From Solibacillus sp. FSL R5-0449 (GTDB lineage: Bacteria > Bacillota > Bacilli > Bacillales_A > Planococcaceae): a DNA stretch of 64,000 nucleotides. Positions 27,405-36,584 of this stretch are shown here, one piece after another. A program made the position numbers and the translations under genes. The notes under the pieces are model-generated. The model was not told where the DNA came from, made no database searches, and worked only from the letters and a program-made list of their open reading frames with translations. Every line of letters begins with the position of its first letter. Position 1 is the first letter of the stretch. The stretch is taken from contig NZ_CP150239.1 in assembly GCF_037975215.1 (NCBI RefSeq), forward strand, positions 2,394,001-2,458,000, in the 5' to 3' direction.

Positions 27405-30144
27405 TATTTAGTTGCTCTAATAATTTTTTGCGCTGCTCTTCAAAATCAATCTGGTTTTGAGTAGTGCCGGAATTAGCTGGTTGCATCGATTCCTGATCTT
27501 TTTCTTTAAACCAATCCGGAACTACGCCAACTTTTCTTGCCCCGCGCTGTTTGTTTTTCTTCTCTTGCATTTCAATATAAACTTTTGCATGTTTTATCGT
27601 CTGAATTTTATTGTTGCGCCAAGTATTTGCGACACTGTTAATATATTTTTCAGGCAATGCACCTTCTGTTTTTTCCATTACATATTCGAGCATGTAATTG
27701 ACGACAGCCGGAATCATCTTGTAATGCAAAATCAATTTTTCCGCTGTTGAGACAACATATGCAAATGGCTCATGACCATCGTTTAATTCTTTTGTAAATG
27801 CATATGGCGTCGCTTTTTCATAGCGGGCCAATTCCGGTGTAAACACATAATCCTGAGGATAATATTTCGGTAAATCCTGCTCGGTAATTTTCACGTCTAC
27901 TTTATTTTCTTTATAATTCGTTTCGATGTAAGCAAGTGCGTCTTTAGCCAACAAGATGTCTTTCAGCTGCATATTCAAAGCAAGTGTCTGAATTTGGTTA
28001 CGTCCGAAACGGCTCGTTTTATTCGTTAATATAAATTCTAGAATGGCGTTGACAACACCGACTTTTATACCGTGTTTTAAAACAAGATCATCCACTTGCT
28101 TCACTAACATTTCAACCGGTTCTTTTCCGTTAAGCAAATTTTTCATGAAATCATACGGCAACGTTTCATCGAAAGCCGGAATCCATTTTGACATATCCTT
28201 AACGGTAACTTTAAAGGCAAGCGGAGTATCCATCGTAATTTTTGATGCTTTGAGTTGAGTTCCATCGCTTTCTTCTACAATACGAAGCGCTTCCAATGCA
28301 TTGGCCGGCGGGTTTAACATCCAATTTCCGGCGATAGACTGCACAAAGTTTTTCGTCAGTTTCCCATTGCTCTCATTATAGGCATATTCCATCAGCACAT
28401 TGACTGCACCTACCGAAAGGCCTTGCTGCAATACGAGTTCTTCGGCTAAATCGACAATAAACTTCACCGGTTTTTTTCCTTTATACAGTGACTTCAGGAA
28501 ATAATAAGGAACCGTTTTATCATAGTGAATTGACTGGTCATCTACTGTTAAATAATCTTCTGTCACTTTAATAAGGTTGCGTTCATTTCTCTTTTCAATA
28601 TAGTCCAGTGCTTGCTCGGCTGTCTTAATCTGATTGTACCGGATTTCAGATGCCAAAGCTTCAACAAATGATTCCGGCAAGTTGCCTTTTGTCGAGTCCC
28701 ACACATGACGAATGATGACGTTTCCCACTTCTATCGGGATATCATAAGAACTGTAAAGCGATTCTGCTATTTTTATATGCCCTGAAAATGGTTCTTCACC
28801 ATGAGTCAAAATCAGCAAATACTGATAAGGTGTAGAATTTTTATAATCGACTAGCGCTGAATCAGGAGAATCGGTTTTCGAGTTATTATTTTCTTCCGTT
28901 TTATTTAAATCGTTTTTCGTAACCGTAATTTGCGATAGGTTTTTCGATTTACGATCACGGTAGCTATGTTCAACTTTTGCAATTTCCATCGTATTTTCAG
29001 CTGTTTTCGCACCTTTTTTCAGCCAGTTATTCATGACTACCTTCATAAAGTTCTTATTGTAATTTAGTTCGTCATTCATTGAAATATAATGGATCAAAAC
29101 ATTCAAGGTACCGTAAGAAACGCCCTTTCTAATGAAATGATTAAATTCCATTACAACGGATTCCGGCGGCAAATAACCGTTAAATTTTTGGAAAACTTCA
29201 ATCGGTGAGGTTTTTTCCAAATACTCGATTAAACCTTCTTTATCATTAATATTTTGCGGTGCTTTTGCTGGAGCAGTGTTGATTACTTCCACCGAACGGA
29301 AAATGTCCTGTTTTTTGATCAGCTTTGGTTTCGCCACACCAACGTTCAGCTGGTAATATTCCTCACAGCGTTTTTCAAGCTCTTTTTTCGTAAGTCCTTC
29401 ATCTGTATCCCATGCCAGTAAGACGATTCTTTGCATATCCGTCACTGAGAAATTATACATAAACGCTAATTTAGCAATGGCAATCTTTATATCGAGCGTG
29501 AATAATCTACTCGGGATTAAATTTTGGCTCATGCCCATCATGAAGCTCTTAAAATCAAATAAGTCATACTCAAACGGGTACGACATTTTTGAACGTTCAT
29601 TAACAGAACCCGTATTTTCCTGCATTACTTGCTTTAGCTCAGATTCCGTTATCGCAACAAATGCATCATTAAAGCTGCATGTTACATCTTTGTACCCTTG
29701 TAAGGAAATATCATGCTTCGCTAATTTATTTCGTAATGATTCATACTGTTCGCGGCCGATTTTACGTAAAAGTGCTACAGAAAGAATGGAATCGTCAAAG
29801 AAGTCATGGCCAGTTAATGGCGGATATAAAATATACTTCATCGATTTATATGAATCCATCATCTTCTCAAAGGACTTCACTAAACCAATTGCTTCTAATA
29901 TTATTCTTGCCTCTAGTAATTGCTTCGGTTTAAAACTTAATGAATCGAGCAGGTTGCTATGAAAACAAGTTGCCTTTTCATGTTGTTGTGTTTCAACCCA
30001 TAACTTTAAATATAGTGCAGTAGCTTCAACACCGATAATCGGCTGATAGCATAATTGTAATGCAAGCTGATGCTCACTAGTGATAGTTTGAGGGCAATGA
30101 ATTTCACAATGGTCATATGGATTTAGCTGATTCATCATTACCAT
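27397..30144 (-). CDS. dnaB: Replication initiation protein DnaB, with expanded DDBH2 repeats
   Basis: 915 residues against roughly 470 in B. subtilis. The N-terminal DDBH1 domain (about 15-290) is conventional. It is followed by five DDBH2 (DnaB_2) domains at about 312-390, 438-517, 545-624, 662-742 and 779-858. Each opens with a [TVL]PYxF-like helix and ends with a YxxxIxxxW-like motif: FMKVVMNNW (366-374), FVEALASEI (493-501), FVQSIAGNW (600-608), QIQTLALNM (717-725) and YINSVANTW (834-842). Copies 2 and 4 have lost the tryptophan. The linkers repeat too (ITVTKNDL, VTEDYL, VTVKDMSKW, ITEQDLPKY). Synteny nrdR-dnaB-dnaI supports the assignment. DnaB recruits DnaI-DnaC to the origin and to membranes. 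Confidence 0.95.
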   Translation of the reverse strand: MVMMNQLNPYDHCEIHCPQTITSEHQLALQLCYQPIIGVEATALYLKLWVETQQHEKATCFHSNLLDSLSFKPKQLLEARIILEAIGLVKSFEKMMDSYKSMKYILYPPLTGHDFFDDSILSVALLRKIGREQYESLRNKLAKHDISLQGYKDVTCSFNDAFVAITESELKQVMQENTGSVNERSKMSYPFEYDLFDFKSFMMGMSQNLIPSRLFTLDIKIAIAKLAFMYNFSVTDMQRIVLLAWDTDEGLTKKELEKRCEEYYQLNVGVAKPKLIKKQDIFRSVEVINTAPAKAPQNINDKEGLIEYLEKTSPIEVFQKFNGYLPPESVVMEFNHFIRKGVSYGTLNVLIHYISMNDELNYNKNFMKVVMNNWLKKGAKTAENTMEIAKVEHSYRDRKSKNLSQITVTKNDLNKTEENNNSKTDSPDSALVDYKNSTPYQYLLILTHGEEPFSGHIKIAESLYSSYDIPIEVGNVIIRHVWDSTKGNLPESFVEALASEIRYNQIKTAEQALDYIEKRNERNLIKVTEDYLTVDDQSIHYDKTVPYYFLKSLYKGKKPVKFIVDLAEELVLQQGLSVGAVNVLMEYAYNESNGKLTKNFVQSIAGNWMLNPPANALEALRIVEESDGTQLKASKITMDTPLAFKVTVKDMSKWIPAFDETLPYDFMKNLLNGKEPVEMLVKQVDDLVLKHGIKVGVVNAILEFILTNKTSRFGRNQIQTLALNMQLKDILLAKDALAYIETNYKENKVDVKITEQDLPKYYPQDYVFTPELARYEKATPYAFTKELNDGHEPFAYVVSTAEKLILHYKMIPAVVNYMLEYVMEKTEGALPEKYINSVANTWRNNKIQTIKHAKVYIEMQEKKNKQRGARKVGVVPDWFKEKDQESMQPANSGTTQNQIDFEEQRKKLLEQLNSD
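27550..28932 (-). repeat. Tandem DDBH2-plus-linker units inside dnaB
   Basis: Residues 405-865 of DnaB divide into four units of about 105-120 residues (405-524, 525-644, 645-750, 751-865), each a short linker with a [VI]T-x-D pattern followed by a DDBH2 domain; an additional domain at 312-390 precedes them. Sequence between copies is strongly diverged, so the expansion is old or the copies have specialised. Nucleotide similarity between copies is low by eye. Confidence 0.8.
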
Positions 30145-30160
30145 TTATCCCTCCTAACAC

Positions 30161-30628
30161 TTATTTGTTATTTGACTGACGGGTCATGATTTCTTTCAGT
30201 TCCTCTATAAATACCGTAATATCCTTAAATTGGCGGTAAACAGATGCGAAGCGTACATAGGCTACTTCATCAATTTTCGCTAGTCGGTCCATTACCATTT
30301 CCCCGACATCTTCCGAACGTACTTCCGCATTGCCTAATCGGCGCAATTCTTTTTCAATCGATAAAACAATCTCTTCTAATTGTTCTAATGCAACCGGCCG
30401 TTTTTCACACGCGCGTATAAGACCACGCAATACTTTTTCGCGGCTGAACTCCTCGCGTGAACCTTCTTTTTTCACAACGATTAACGGGGTTTCTTCAATT
30501 TTTTCAAATGTCGTAAAGCGAAAGGCGCATGATTCACATTCACGACGTCTTCGAATTTCTTTATTATCATCAACAGGTCTTGAGTCTACAACGCGTGTCC
30601 CGTTGTATTGACAAGCTGGACATCTCAT
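30161..30628 (-). CDS. nrdR: Transcriptional repressor NrdR
   Basis: 155 residues from the ATG at 30628, which has TAGGAGAAAT upstream; the longer frame has no ribosome site and NrdR always begins MRCPxC. The zinc ribbon has Cys3, Cys6, Cys31 and Cys34, followed by an ATP-cone domain (about 49-139; [20 protein letters not shown]). NrdR binds NrdR boxes before ribonucleotide reductase genes and represses them when dATP is high. Its position before dnaB is the typical Firmicutes order. It is 16 nt before dnaB, so the genes are probably cotranscribed with dnaI. Confidence 0.97.
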   Translation of the reverse strand: MRCPACQYNGTRVVDSRPVDDNKEIRRRRECESCAFRFTTFEKIEETPLIVVKKEGSREEFSREKVLRGLIRACEKRPVALEQLEEIVLSIEKELRRLGNAEVRSEDVGEMVMDRLAKIDEVAYVRFASVYRQFKDITVFIEELKEIMTRQSNNK

Positions 30629-30765
30629 ATAATAATTTCTCCTAAAAGTTAGTTTAATTCTATTATAACAAAAACAACGCGCTTGAAATAGTGCTTCACG
30701 CGCGTTGAAATTTTCCAATGGAAAGTCATTCAATTATATAGTGCATCGTGGCTTCACACAATAGA

Positions 30766-30805
30766 AAAAGCCTTTTGCAAAAATGATTTACTTTCTGCAA
30801 AAGGT
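30766..30805 (-). terminator. Terminator of gapB
   Basis: GCCTTTTGCA pairs with TGCAAAAGGT (30770-30779 with 30796-30805), allowing one wobble, and a T run follows on the minus strand. Confidence 0.75.
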
Positions 30806-30876
30806 CTTCTCTCTGTCATTATAACTCGTGTCAGTGCCTTTATGAAGGGATCAATGACTCTTAATGCAGCAATCGA

Positions 30877-31896
30877 TTATGCGTTTACTGCTGCTAATTC
30901 ATTTGCAATTTTCTTTGTTAAGTCTACTACGCGAGCAGAGTAACCCCACTCATTATCATACCAAGCGATCACTTTTACTTTACGGTCACCTAATACGATT
31001 GTAGTTAAACCGTCTACAGTAGAAGAGTATGTTGTTGTATTGTAGTCAGACGATACTAATGGCTCCATAGAGAAGTTTAAAATGCCGTTCATTTTGCCTT
31101 CAGCTGCCGCTTTAAATGCCGCATTTACTTCTTCTACCGTCACGTCTTTTTCTACATCTACTACTAAATCAACTAAAGAAACGTTTGGTGTTGGCACACG
31201 TAATGCCATACCATGGATTTTCCCGTCCAATTCCGGTAATACAAGACGCAATGCTTTTGCAGCACCAGTTGAAGTCGGGATAATTGATGATCCACAGTTA
31301 CGTGCACGACGTAAATCTTTATGTGGATTATCGATATTGTTTTGATCGTTTGTATAAGCATGAACCGTTGTCATTAAACCGTTTACAATACCGAACTCAT
31401 CGTTTAATACTTTAGCTACAGGAGCTAAACAGTTTGTTGTACAAGATGCGTTTGAGATGACATCATGCTTTGTTAAATCCAATTTATCATCATTTACACC
31501 TAAAACAACCGTAATATCTTCATTTTTACCAGGAGCAGTTAAAATAACTTTTTTCGCGCCAGCTTCAATATGTTTTGCTGCTTTTTCACGGTCATTAAAT
31601 TTACCAGTTGCTTCAATAACGATATCGACACCCATTTGAGCCCATGGTAATTTTAACGGATCACGTTCACTAACTAATTCAACACGTTTGCCATTTACAA
31701 TTAAAGCACCTTCGACTGCTTCAACAGTTCCCGGGAAAACACCATGATTTGTGTCATACTTAATTAAATGTGCTAACGTTTCAGATGGATAGCTTGCGTT
31801 CACTGCTACGATATTCACGTCACCGCGCATCATTGCTTGTCGGAACACCATACGACCAATGCGGCCAAAACCATTAATTGCAATAGAAACTGTCAT
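30877..31896 (-). CDS. gapB: Glyceraldehyde-3-phosphate dehydrogenase, gluconeogenic type
   Basis: 339 residues. The catalytic Cys152 lies in SNASCTTNC and His179 in [10 protein letters not shown]. The residue following strand 2 of the Rossmann fold reads VVAVNASY instead of the Asp found in NAD-specific GapA, indicating the NADP-dependent GapB type, which works in gluconeogenesis; erythrose-4-phosphate dehydrogenase activity is also possible in relatives. Extended similarity to B. subtilis GapB ([26 protein letters not shown]) and the neighbours nrdR-dnaB and coaE-mutM-polA support this. The promoter carries two CcpN-like sites, consistent with repression on glycolytic sugars. Confidence 0.93.
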   Translation of the reverse strand: MTVSIAINGFGRIGRMVFRQAMMRGDVNIVAVNASYPSETLAHLIKYDTNHGVFPGTVEAVEGALIVNGKRVELVSERDPLKLPWAQMGVDIVIEATGKFNDREKAAKHIEAGAKKVILTAPGKNEDITVVLGVNDDKLDLTKHDVISNASCTTNCLAPVAKVLNDEFGIVNGLMTTVHAYTNDQNNIDNPHKDLRRARNCGSSIIPTSTGAAKALRLVLPELDGKIHGMALRVPTPNVSLVDLVVDVEKDVTVEEVNAAFKAAAEGKMNGILNFSMEPLVSSDYNTTTYSSTVDGLTTIVLGDRKVKVIAWYDNEWGYSARVVDLTKKIANELAAVNA

Positions 31897-31950
31897 ATTA
31901 TTTAAATCCTCCTAAAAGTACGATTCATTCGTTTTATTTATTCGTTGATT

Positions 31951-31982
31951 AGTATAACACATATTATAAAAAGTTGAACATA
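31951..31982 (-). promoter_or_regulatory. gapB promoter with two CcpN-like operators
   Basis: An extended -10 element TGTTATACT lies at 31951-31959 with a weak -35 TTCAAC (31973-31978). TGTGTTATACT (31951-31961) fits the CcpN consensus I recall, TRTGHYATAYW, at all 11 positions and covers the -10. TATGTTCAACT (31972-31982) fits at 9 of 11 and covers the -35. The sites are 21 bp apart, on one face of the helix. CcpN represses gapB and pckA in B. subtilis when glucose is present. Confidence 0.6.
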
Positions 31983-32035
31983 TTTAATCCACTTAATTAA
32001 ATTTGTTATTTTCAGATAATACATACCCTTAAAAT

Positions 32036-32075
32036 AAAAACCTCAACCAACTTTTTAATTAAATTGGTTGAGGTA
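32036..32075 (-). terminator. Terminator of polA-mutM-coaE
   Basis: A perfect CCTCAACCAA / TTGGTTGAGG stem (32041-32050 with 32064-32073), followed on the minus strand by a T run. It ends the transcript after coaE. Confidence 0.85.
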
Positions 32076-32080
32076 TTATT

Positions 32081-32677
32081 TTACTTCAATACATTCCACT
32101 CATACAAAATATTTTGAAGCTGAATCGCTGTATCTTCCAGCGTTCCATTGTTATGAATAACCGCATCAGCTAACTGTTCTTTTTCTTTGACTGGAATCTG
32201 TGTCGAAATTCGGGCACTCGCCTCTTCTTCCGAAAAACCGTTTCGTTCCATCAAGCGCTGGAGCTGTACCTCTTTCTTTACAGAAACGACAATAATTTTT
32301 TCCACGAAATGTTCCAGCTTGCTTTCGAATAGCAGCGGAATATCCATGAAAATATTTTTTTCGCCGAACGAGATAAATTCATCACGCTGACGCAGCATTT
32401 CTTCACGAATAGCCGGATGGATGATATTGTTTAACGTTTTCCGCATTTCTTCATTATGAAAAATCATACTCCCGACTTTCACACGGTCCATTGAACCATC
32501 TTGTGCAATGACTTCCGGTCCGAATGCTTCTGCAATCTTTTTTAATGTCGGTGTACCAGGCTCGACTACTTGTCGTGCGACTACATCGGCATCAACGATC
32601 GGCAATCCGTATGACTCAATCATCTTTGCAACGGTACTTTTTCCGCTGGCAATACTACCTGTTAATCCAATAATCAC
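32081..32677 (-). CDS. coaE: Dephospho-CoA kinase
   Basis: 198 residues. It phosphorylates dephospho-CoA, the last step of coenzyme A synthesis. The P-loop is GSIASGKST near the N-terminus (about 6-14), with conserved DADVVARQVVEPGTP after it and IFMDIPLLFESK in the middle. The start codon is GTG, following AAGGGGAATT; there is no in-frame ATG nearby. It lies 12 nt after mutM and is the last gene of the polA-mutM-coaE unit, as in B. subtilis. Confidence 0.95.
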   Translation of the reverse strand: MIIGLTGSIASGKSTVAKMIESYGLPIVDADVVARQVVEPGTPTLKKIAEAFGPEVIAQDGSMDRVKVGSMIFHNEEMRKTLNNIIHPAIREEMLRQRDEFISFGEKNIFMDIPLLFESKLEHFVEKIIVVSVKKEVQLQRLMERNGFSEEEASARISTQIPVKEKEQLADAVIHNNGTLEDTAIQLQNILYEWNVLK

Positions 32678-32689
32678 TGCAATTCCCCT

Positions 32690-33562
32690 TTACTTTTGAC
32701 ATTGCGGACAATATGTTGATGTTCTGCCCGCGATGACGAGCGACTCTGTATTTGTTTCACATACAACACATTGTTTTTTCCCATACATTTTCAGTCGGTG
32801 CTGCATTGTTCCCGCACCGCCGTTAATACTGCGGTAATCTGAAATTGTCGATCCGCCCGAATCAATGCTTTCCTGCAATACATCACAAATGACGTGAAAG
32901 AGCATCGTCTTTTGCTCACGACTTAATTCACTCGTTGTTTTCCCCGGATGAATAAGCATTTTGAACAAGGCTTCGGTTGCATAAATATTGCCGCAACCGG
33001 AAATCACCTGACCATCCATGATGACTTCTTTAATCGGTTTTTTTGCGAATTTTGGTTTTTCACTTTGCATGAGGAAAAAATCACAGGCGATCTCATCAAA
33101 AGGCTCAGGCGCCATTTTTAGCAATGGCGGATGATCAGCAATCTCTTTAATAAAACGCAGTTCCCCAAAACGGCGAATATCCGCATACACAAGCAATTCT
33201 CCGCTTGCCAATGTAAATATCGCATGAATATGCTTCCGGAACTTTTCTTCCGCAATCTCCAGCACATCATTTACTATAAACCAGGCTCCACTCATCCCTA
33301 AATGATTCACCAATATAAAACGTTCATCATTTTTCTCAAGATGAAAAAATATATATTTCGATCTGCGTTCCAATTTATCGATTGTCATATCCCGTACTAA
33401 TAATTCAAATTGAGTAGGCTTTGCATTTTTTACAATCGCCTGTTTGCCTGCTTCATGCGAAGTATAAACGACATCCGATAAAGAGACAGATTCGATCGTC
33501 TTCCCTTCTACGATTGGCCGCAAATCACGTACGACCCCTTCTACTTCTGGTAATTCCGGCAT
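32690..33562 (-). CDS. mutM: Formamidopyrimidine-DNA glycosylase
   Basis: 290 residues. This bifunctional glycosylase/AP lyase removes 8-oxoguanine and formamidopyrimidines. The catalytic N-terminus PELPEVE (Pro2, Glu3) is intact, Lys in the DKLERRSKYIFF region is conserved, and the helix-two-turn-helix precedes a C-terminal zinc finger with CVVC and CPQC. The length is slightly above the usual 270-276. It is 12 nt after polA and cotranscribed with it and coaE. The ATG follows AAGGAGTA. Confidence 0.97.
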   Translation of the reverse strand: MPELPEVEGVVRDLRPIVEGKTIESVSLSDVVYTSHEAGKQAIVKNAKPTQFELLVRDMTIDKLERRSKYIFFHLEKNDERFILVNHLGMSGAWFIVNDVLEIAEEKFRKHIHAIFTLASGELLVYADIRRFGELRFIKEIADHPPLLKMAPEPFDEIACDFFLMQSEKPKFAKKPIKEVIMDGQVISGCGNIYATEALFKMLIHPGKTTSELSREQKTMLFHVICDVLQESIDSGGSTISDYRSINGGAGTMQHRLKMYGKKQCVVCETNTESLVIAGRTSTYCPQCQK

Positions 33563-33574
33563 AAATGGTACTCC

Positions 33575-36205
33575 TTACTTCGCATCGTACCATGTAGGAC
33601 CATATGAAAACTCCACTTTTAACGGCACACTTAACTTAATTGCATTTTCCATCACTTCTGGTACGATACGTTCTAAAATTTCAACTTCTTCTTTTGGCGC
33701 TTCAAAAATAAGCTCATCGTGTACTTGTAGTAAGAGCTTCGACTGTAGCCCTTCTTGTTCAAGTCGGGCATTCATATCAATCATTGCTTTTTTAATAATA
33801 TCCGCTGCACTTCCCTGGATCGGTGTGTTCATCGCAGTACGTTCCGCAAAACTTCTTAAGTTGAAGTTCGAACTTGTGATGTCCGGCAAGTAGCGGCGTC
33901 GATTTAAAATTGTTGTAACGAAGCCTGCTTTCTTCGCTTCTTCAATACTTGTGTCCATATAGTTTTTTACACCCGGGAAGCTTTGCAAATAGTTTTCGAT
34001 AAAAATCCCAGCTTCTTTACGTGTAATATCAAGGCTTTGTGATAAGCCGTAATCACTAATCCCGTAGACGATACCAAAGTTTACAGCTTTTGCTGTGCGG
34101 CGCATTAGGCTTGTCACATCATCCGGATTTTCAAGATTAAACACATCCATTGCCGTACGTGTATGGATGTCCATTCCTTGCTGGAATGCCTCCACAAGCG
34201 CATCATCACCGCACATATGAGCCAGTACGCGCAGCTCGATCTGAGAATAGTCTGCTGCAAACAAAATCCAGTCTTTTTTCGATGGAACAAATGCTTTTCG
34301 GATTTTGCGTCCTTCTTCCAAACGAATCGGGATGTTTTGTAAATTCGGGTTTGTTGAGCTTAAACGTCCCGTTGAAGTTAATGCCTGCTGGAAACGTGTA
34401 TGCACTTTGGAATCCGCTTCATGAACCTCTTTCATCAACCCTTCAATATAAGTAGACTTCAGTTTTGCAAGTGTCCGGTATTCCAGAATATGCTTGACAA
34501 CATCATGCTCGGACTGCAGCTTTTCCAGCACATCGGCCGCTGTTGAATAACCTGTTTTCGTCTTTTTGATGACTGGTAAGCCCAGTTTATCAAATAAAAT
34601 AACCCCTAGCTGCTTCGGCGAATTGATATTAAACTTCTCGCCTGCCAAATCATAAATTGTCGCTTCCATCACTTCAAGTTTTGCCTTCAGTTCATCGCCC
34701 ATTTGTCGCAATGTATCGATATTGACTGTTATCCCTTCGCTCTCCATTTTCCCTAAAATATGTGCAAGCGGAAGCTCCAGTTCTTTATATAATTCAAACT
34801 GTTCGTTTTCTTTCAATGTTTTCTCTAAAACCGGCTGCAATTTCCATACCGCTACGGCTTTTCGGCTTACATGCTCTGCTACATGATCTGCACCAGGAAC
34901 GATCCACTTTGCCCCTTTTCCATACACCGTTTCATTGGCTTGTACATCATGATAACCGAATTCTTTTGCAAGTGTTGCAACATCATCACCTGAAATCGAC
35001 GGCTTTACAATATACGAAGCTAACAATAAATCGAACTCTACTCCTTTTAGTTCAATTCCTAAACGATGGAGCATCGCTTGTGTCGCTTTACTGTCAGCCA
35101 CATACTTTTTCTTTGTTTCATCTTCCAACCATGTTTTTAACTCCGCATTATCAACAACATGATCAATTGCTGTATAAACAGTACGTTCCCCATCAGTTAA
35201 TGCTAAACCGAGGGCATTACAGCTATGGTAATGTTCATTTTCCAGCTCCAGATGTATAGCCATCGTATCTTTAAGCATGTCAGCCGTAATATGCTCCACA
35301 TTTTCAAATACGAGTTCAGCTTGTTCTGTTTCTACTGCTTCAAAATCACTTTTTTCGATTAAAGATTTAAACCCAAGCTCCTGCCATACATCAAGAAGCG
35401 CTTCCTCATCCGGACCTGAATACGCTAAATCATCGAGTGTAATGGTAATCGGGGCATCTGTATGAATAGTCGCAAGCTTTTTAGACAAGTGTGCCATTTC
35501 TTCATTATCTACCAGCTTTTCTTTCATTTTCGATGCTTTCAATGAATCCATCGCTTCATATAGTTTCTCAATCGTACCGTGTTCCTTCAATAATTTAATC
35601 GCTGTTTTTTCACCAACGCCCGGAACTCCCGGAATATTATCCGATTGATCGCCCATAAGCCCTTTCATATCGATAATTTGCTCCGGTGTCAGTCCGTACT
35701 TTTCTTCAATATGGGCCGGTGTATATTTTTCAATATCGGTAATCCCTTTACGTGTAATATATACAGTAACATCCTCTGTTGCGAGCTGCGTTAAATCTTT
35801 ATCTCCTGAAACAACGATAACTTCGATTCCTTGTCCGGCAGCCTGTTTCGCCAACGTTCCGATAATATCATCCGCTTCGTACATTTCCAGTTCATAGCGT
35901 TTAATCTTATATGCATCGATCAGCTTACGAATATAAGGGAATTGTTCGGAAAGCTCAGGCGGTGTTTTTTGACGTCCACCTTTATATTCACCAAATGATT
36001 CATGGCGAAAAGTCGTTTTTCCGGCATCAAACGCAACTAGCATTTGTGTCGGATTTTCCTCACCGATAATTTTTTGCAGCATTGTTGTAAATCCGTAAGT
36101 TGCATTTGTATGAATACCACTGTCATTCGTCAGCAGCGGTAATGCAAAAAAGGCACGGTATGCTAATGAGTTTCCATCTAATAAAAGCAATTTTTGTTTT
36201 GTCAT
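33575..36205 (-). CDS. polA: DNA polymerase I
   Basis: 876 residues from the ATG at 36205, preceded by TGGAGGAAC; an ATG nine codons earlier has a poor site. The protein has an N-terminal 5'-3' exonuclease (about 1-290; ADDIIGTLAK and VSGDKDLTQL), a degenerate 3'-5' exonuclease (about 300-470) lacking the DxE metal motif (IHLELENEHYH), and a polymerase domain with DYSQIELRVLAH, RRTAKAVNFGIVYGIS and QVHDELIFE. Loss of proofreading residues is usual in Bacillus PolA. It fills gaps in repair and Okazaki fragment processing. In B. subtilis phoR lies directly upstream; here a 6-kb insertion intervenes. Confidence 0.98.
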   Translation of the reverse strand: MTKQKLLLLDGNSLAYRAFFALPLLTNDSGIHTNATYGFTTMLQKIIGEENPTQMLVAFDAGKTTFRHESFGEYKGGRQKTPPELSEQFPYIRKLIDAYKIKRYELEMYEADDIIGTLAKQAAGQGIEVIVVSGDKDLTQLATEDVTVYITRKGITDIEKYTPAHIEEKYGLTPEQIIDMKGLMGDQSDNIPGVPGVGEKTAIKLLKEHGTIEKLYEAMDSLKASKMKEKLVDNEEMAHLSKKLATIHTDAPITITLDDLAYSGPDEEALLDVWQELGFKSLIEKSDFEAVETEQAELVFENVEHITADMLKDTMAIHLELENEHYHSCNALGLALTDGERTVYTAIDHVVDNAELKTWLEDETKKKYVADSKATQAMLHRLGIELKGVEFDLLLASYIVKPSISGDDVATLAKEFGYHDVQANETVYGKGAKWIVPGADHVAEHVSRKAVAVWKLQPVLEKTLKENEQFELYKELELPLAHILGKMESEGITVNIDTLRQMGDELKAKLEVMEATIYDLAGEKFNINSPKQLGVILFDKLGLPVIKKTKTGYSTAADVLEKLQSEHDVVKHILEYRTLAKLKSTYIEGLMKEVHEADSKVHTRFQQALTSTGRLSSTNPNLQNIPIRLEEGRKIRKAFVPSKKDWILFAADYSQIELRVLAHMCGDDALVEAFQQGMDIHTRTAMDVFNLENPDDVTSLMRRTAKAVNFGIVYGISDYGLSQSLDITRKEAGIFIENYLQSFPGVKNYMDTSIEEAKKAGFVTTILNRRRYLPDITSSNFNLRSFAERTAMNTPIQGSAADIIKKAMIDMNARLEQEGLQSKLLLQVHDELIFEAPKEEVEILERIVPEVMENAIKLSVPLKVEFSYGPTWYDAK

Positions 36206-36483
36206 GCAAGTTCCTCCATTAATCAATTTCACCTCGATGTGATTAGGCCCGGATTCGAGTCAAATTCACAGGACGCCAATCAGTCATCCGATTACCGAAT
36301 GTGTTGCTCCACCTGGATGCAGCAACATTTGGCATGTGTTCAAAACGCACCGGAAGAGGTTACGTTACGATTGTATGTTCTCTTTCTACTTTAGCGATTA
36401 TTGCATTGAATTGCCAACATTAACGCAAATTCTTCTCCAATAAAATTCTTATTCGCCACAAATAAGCTGGACATAAAGATAAA
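36206..36483 (-). other. Structured, GC-richer region upstream of polA
   Basis: About 280 bp before polA with no credible gene. The part at 36240-36360 is richer in GC than neighbouring spacers and contains TGTTGCT / AGCAACA (36302-36327) and CGGAT / ATCCG pairs that could form RNA hairpins in a polA leader. A weak minus-strand promoter candidate is TTGGCA with TAAAGT 18 bp downstream, near 36390-36419. No known riboswitch was recognised. Confidence 0.4.
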
Positions 36484-36526
36484 GAAAAAATCCAGATCAA
36501 TGCATTATCGCATAATCCGGATTTTT
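36484..36526 (-). terminator. Terminator of the chemoreceptor gene
   Basis: AAAAAATCC and GGATTTTT (36485-36493 with 36519-36526) enclose an inner ATGC/GCAT pair. A T run follows on the minus strand, after the stop of the methyl-accepting chemotaxis protein. Confidence 0.7.
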
Positions 36527-36584
36527 CCATCATTGAATTAAGTTCATTTAGTTTAGAAGTTATTTAAACAACTAAAGAATATCT

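Noticed and set aside
34762-35259. A 165-codon frame on the plus strand
   Set aside because: Antisense to polA, His/Leu-rich shadow composition, no homology recognised.
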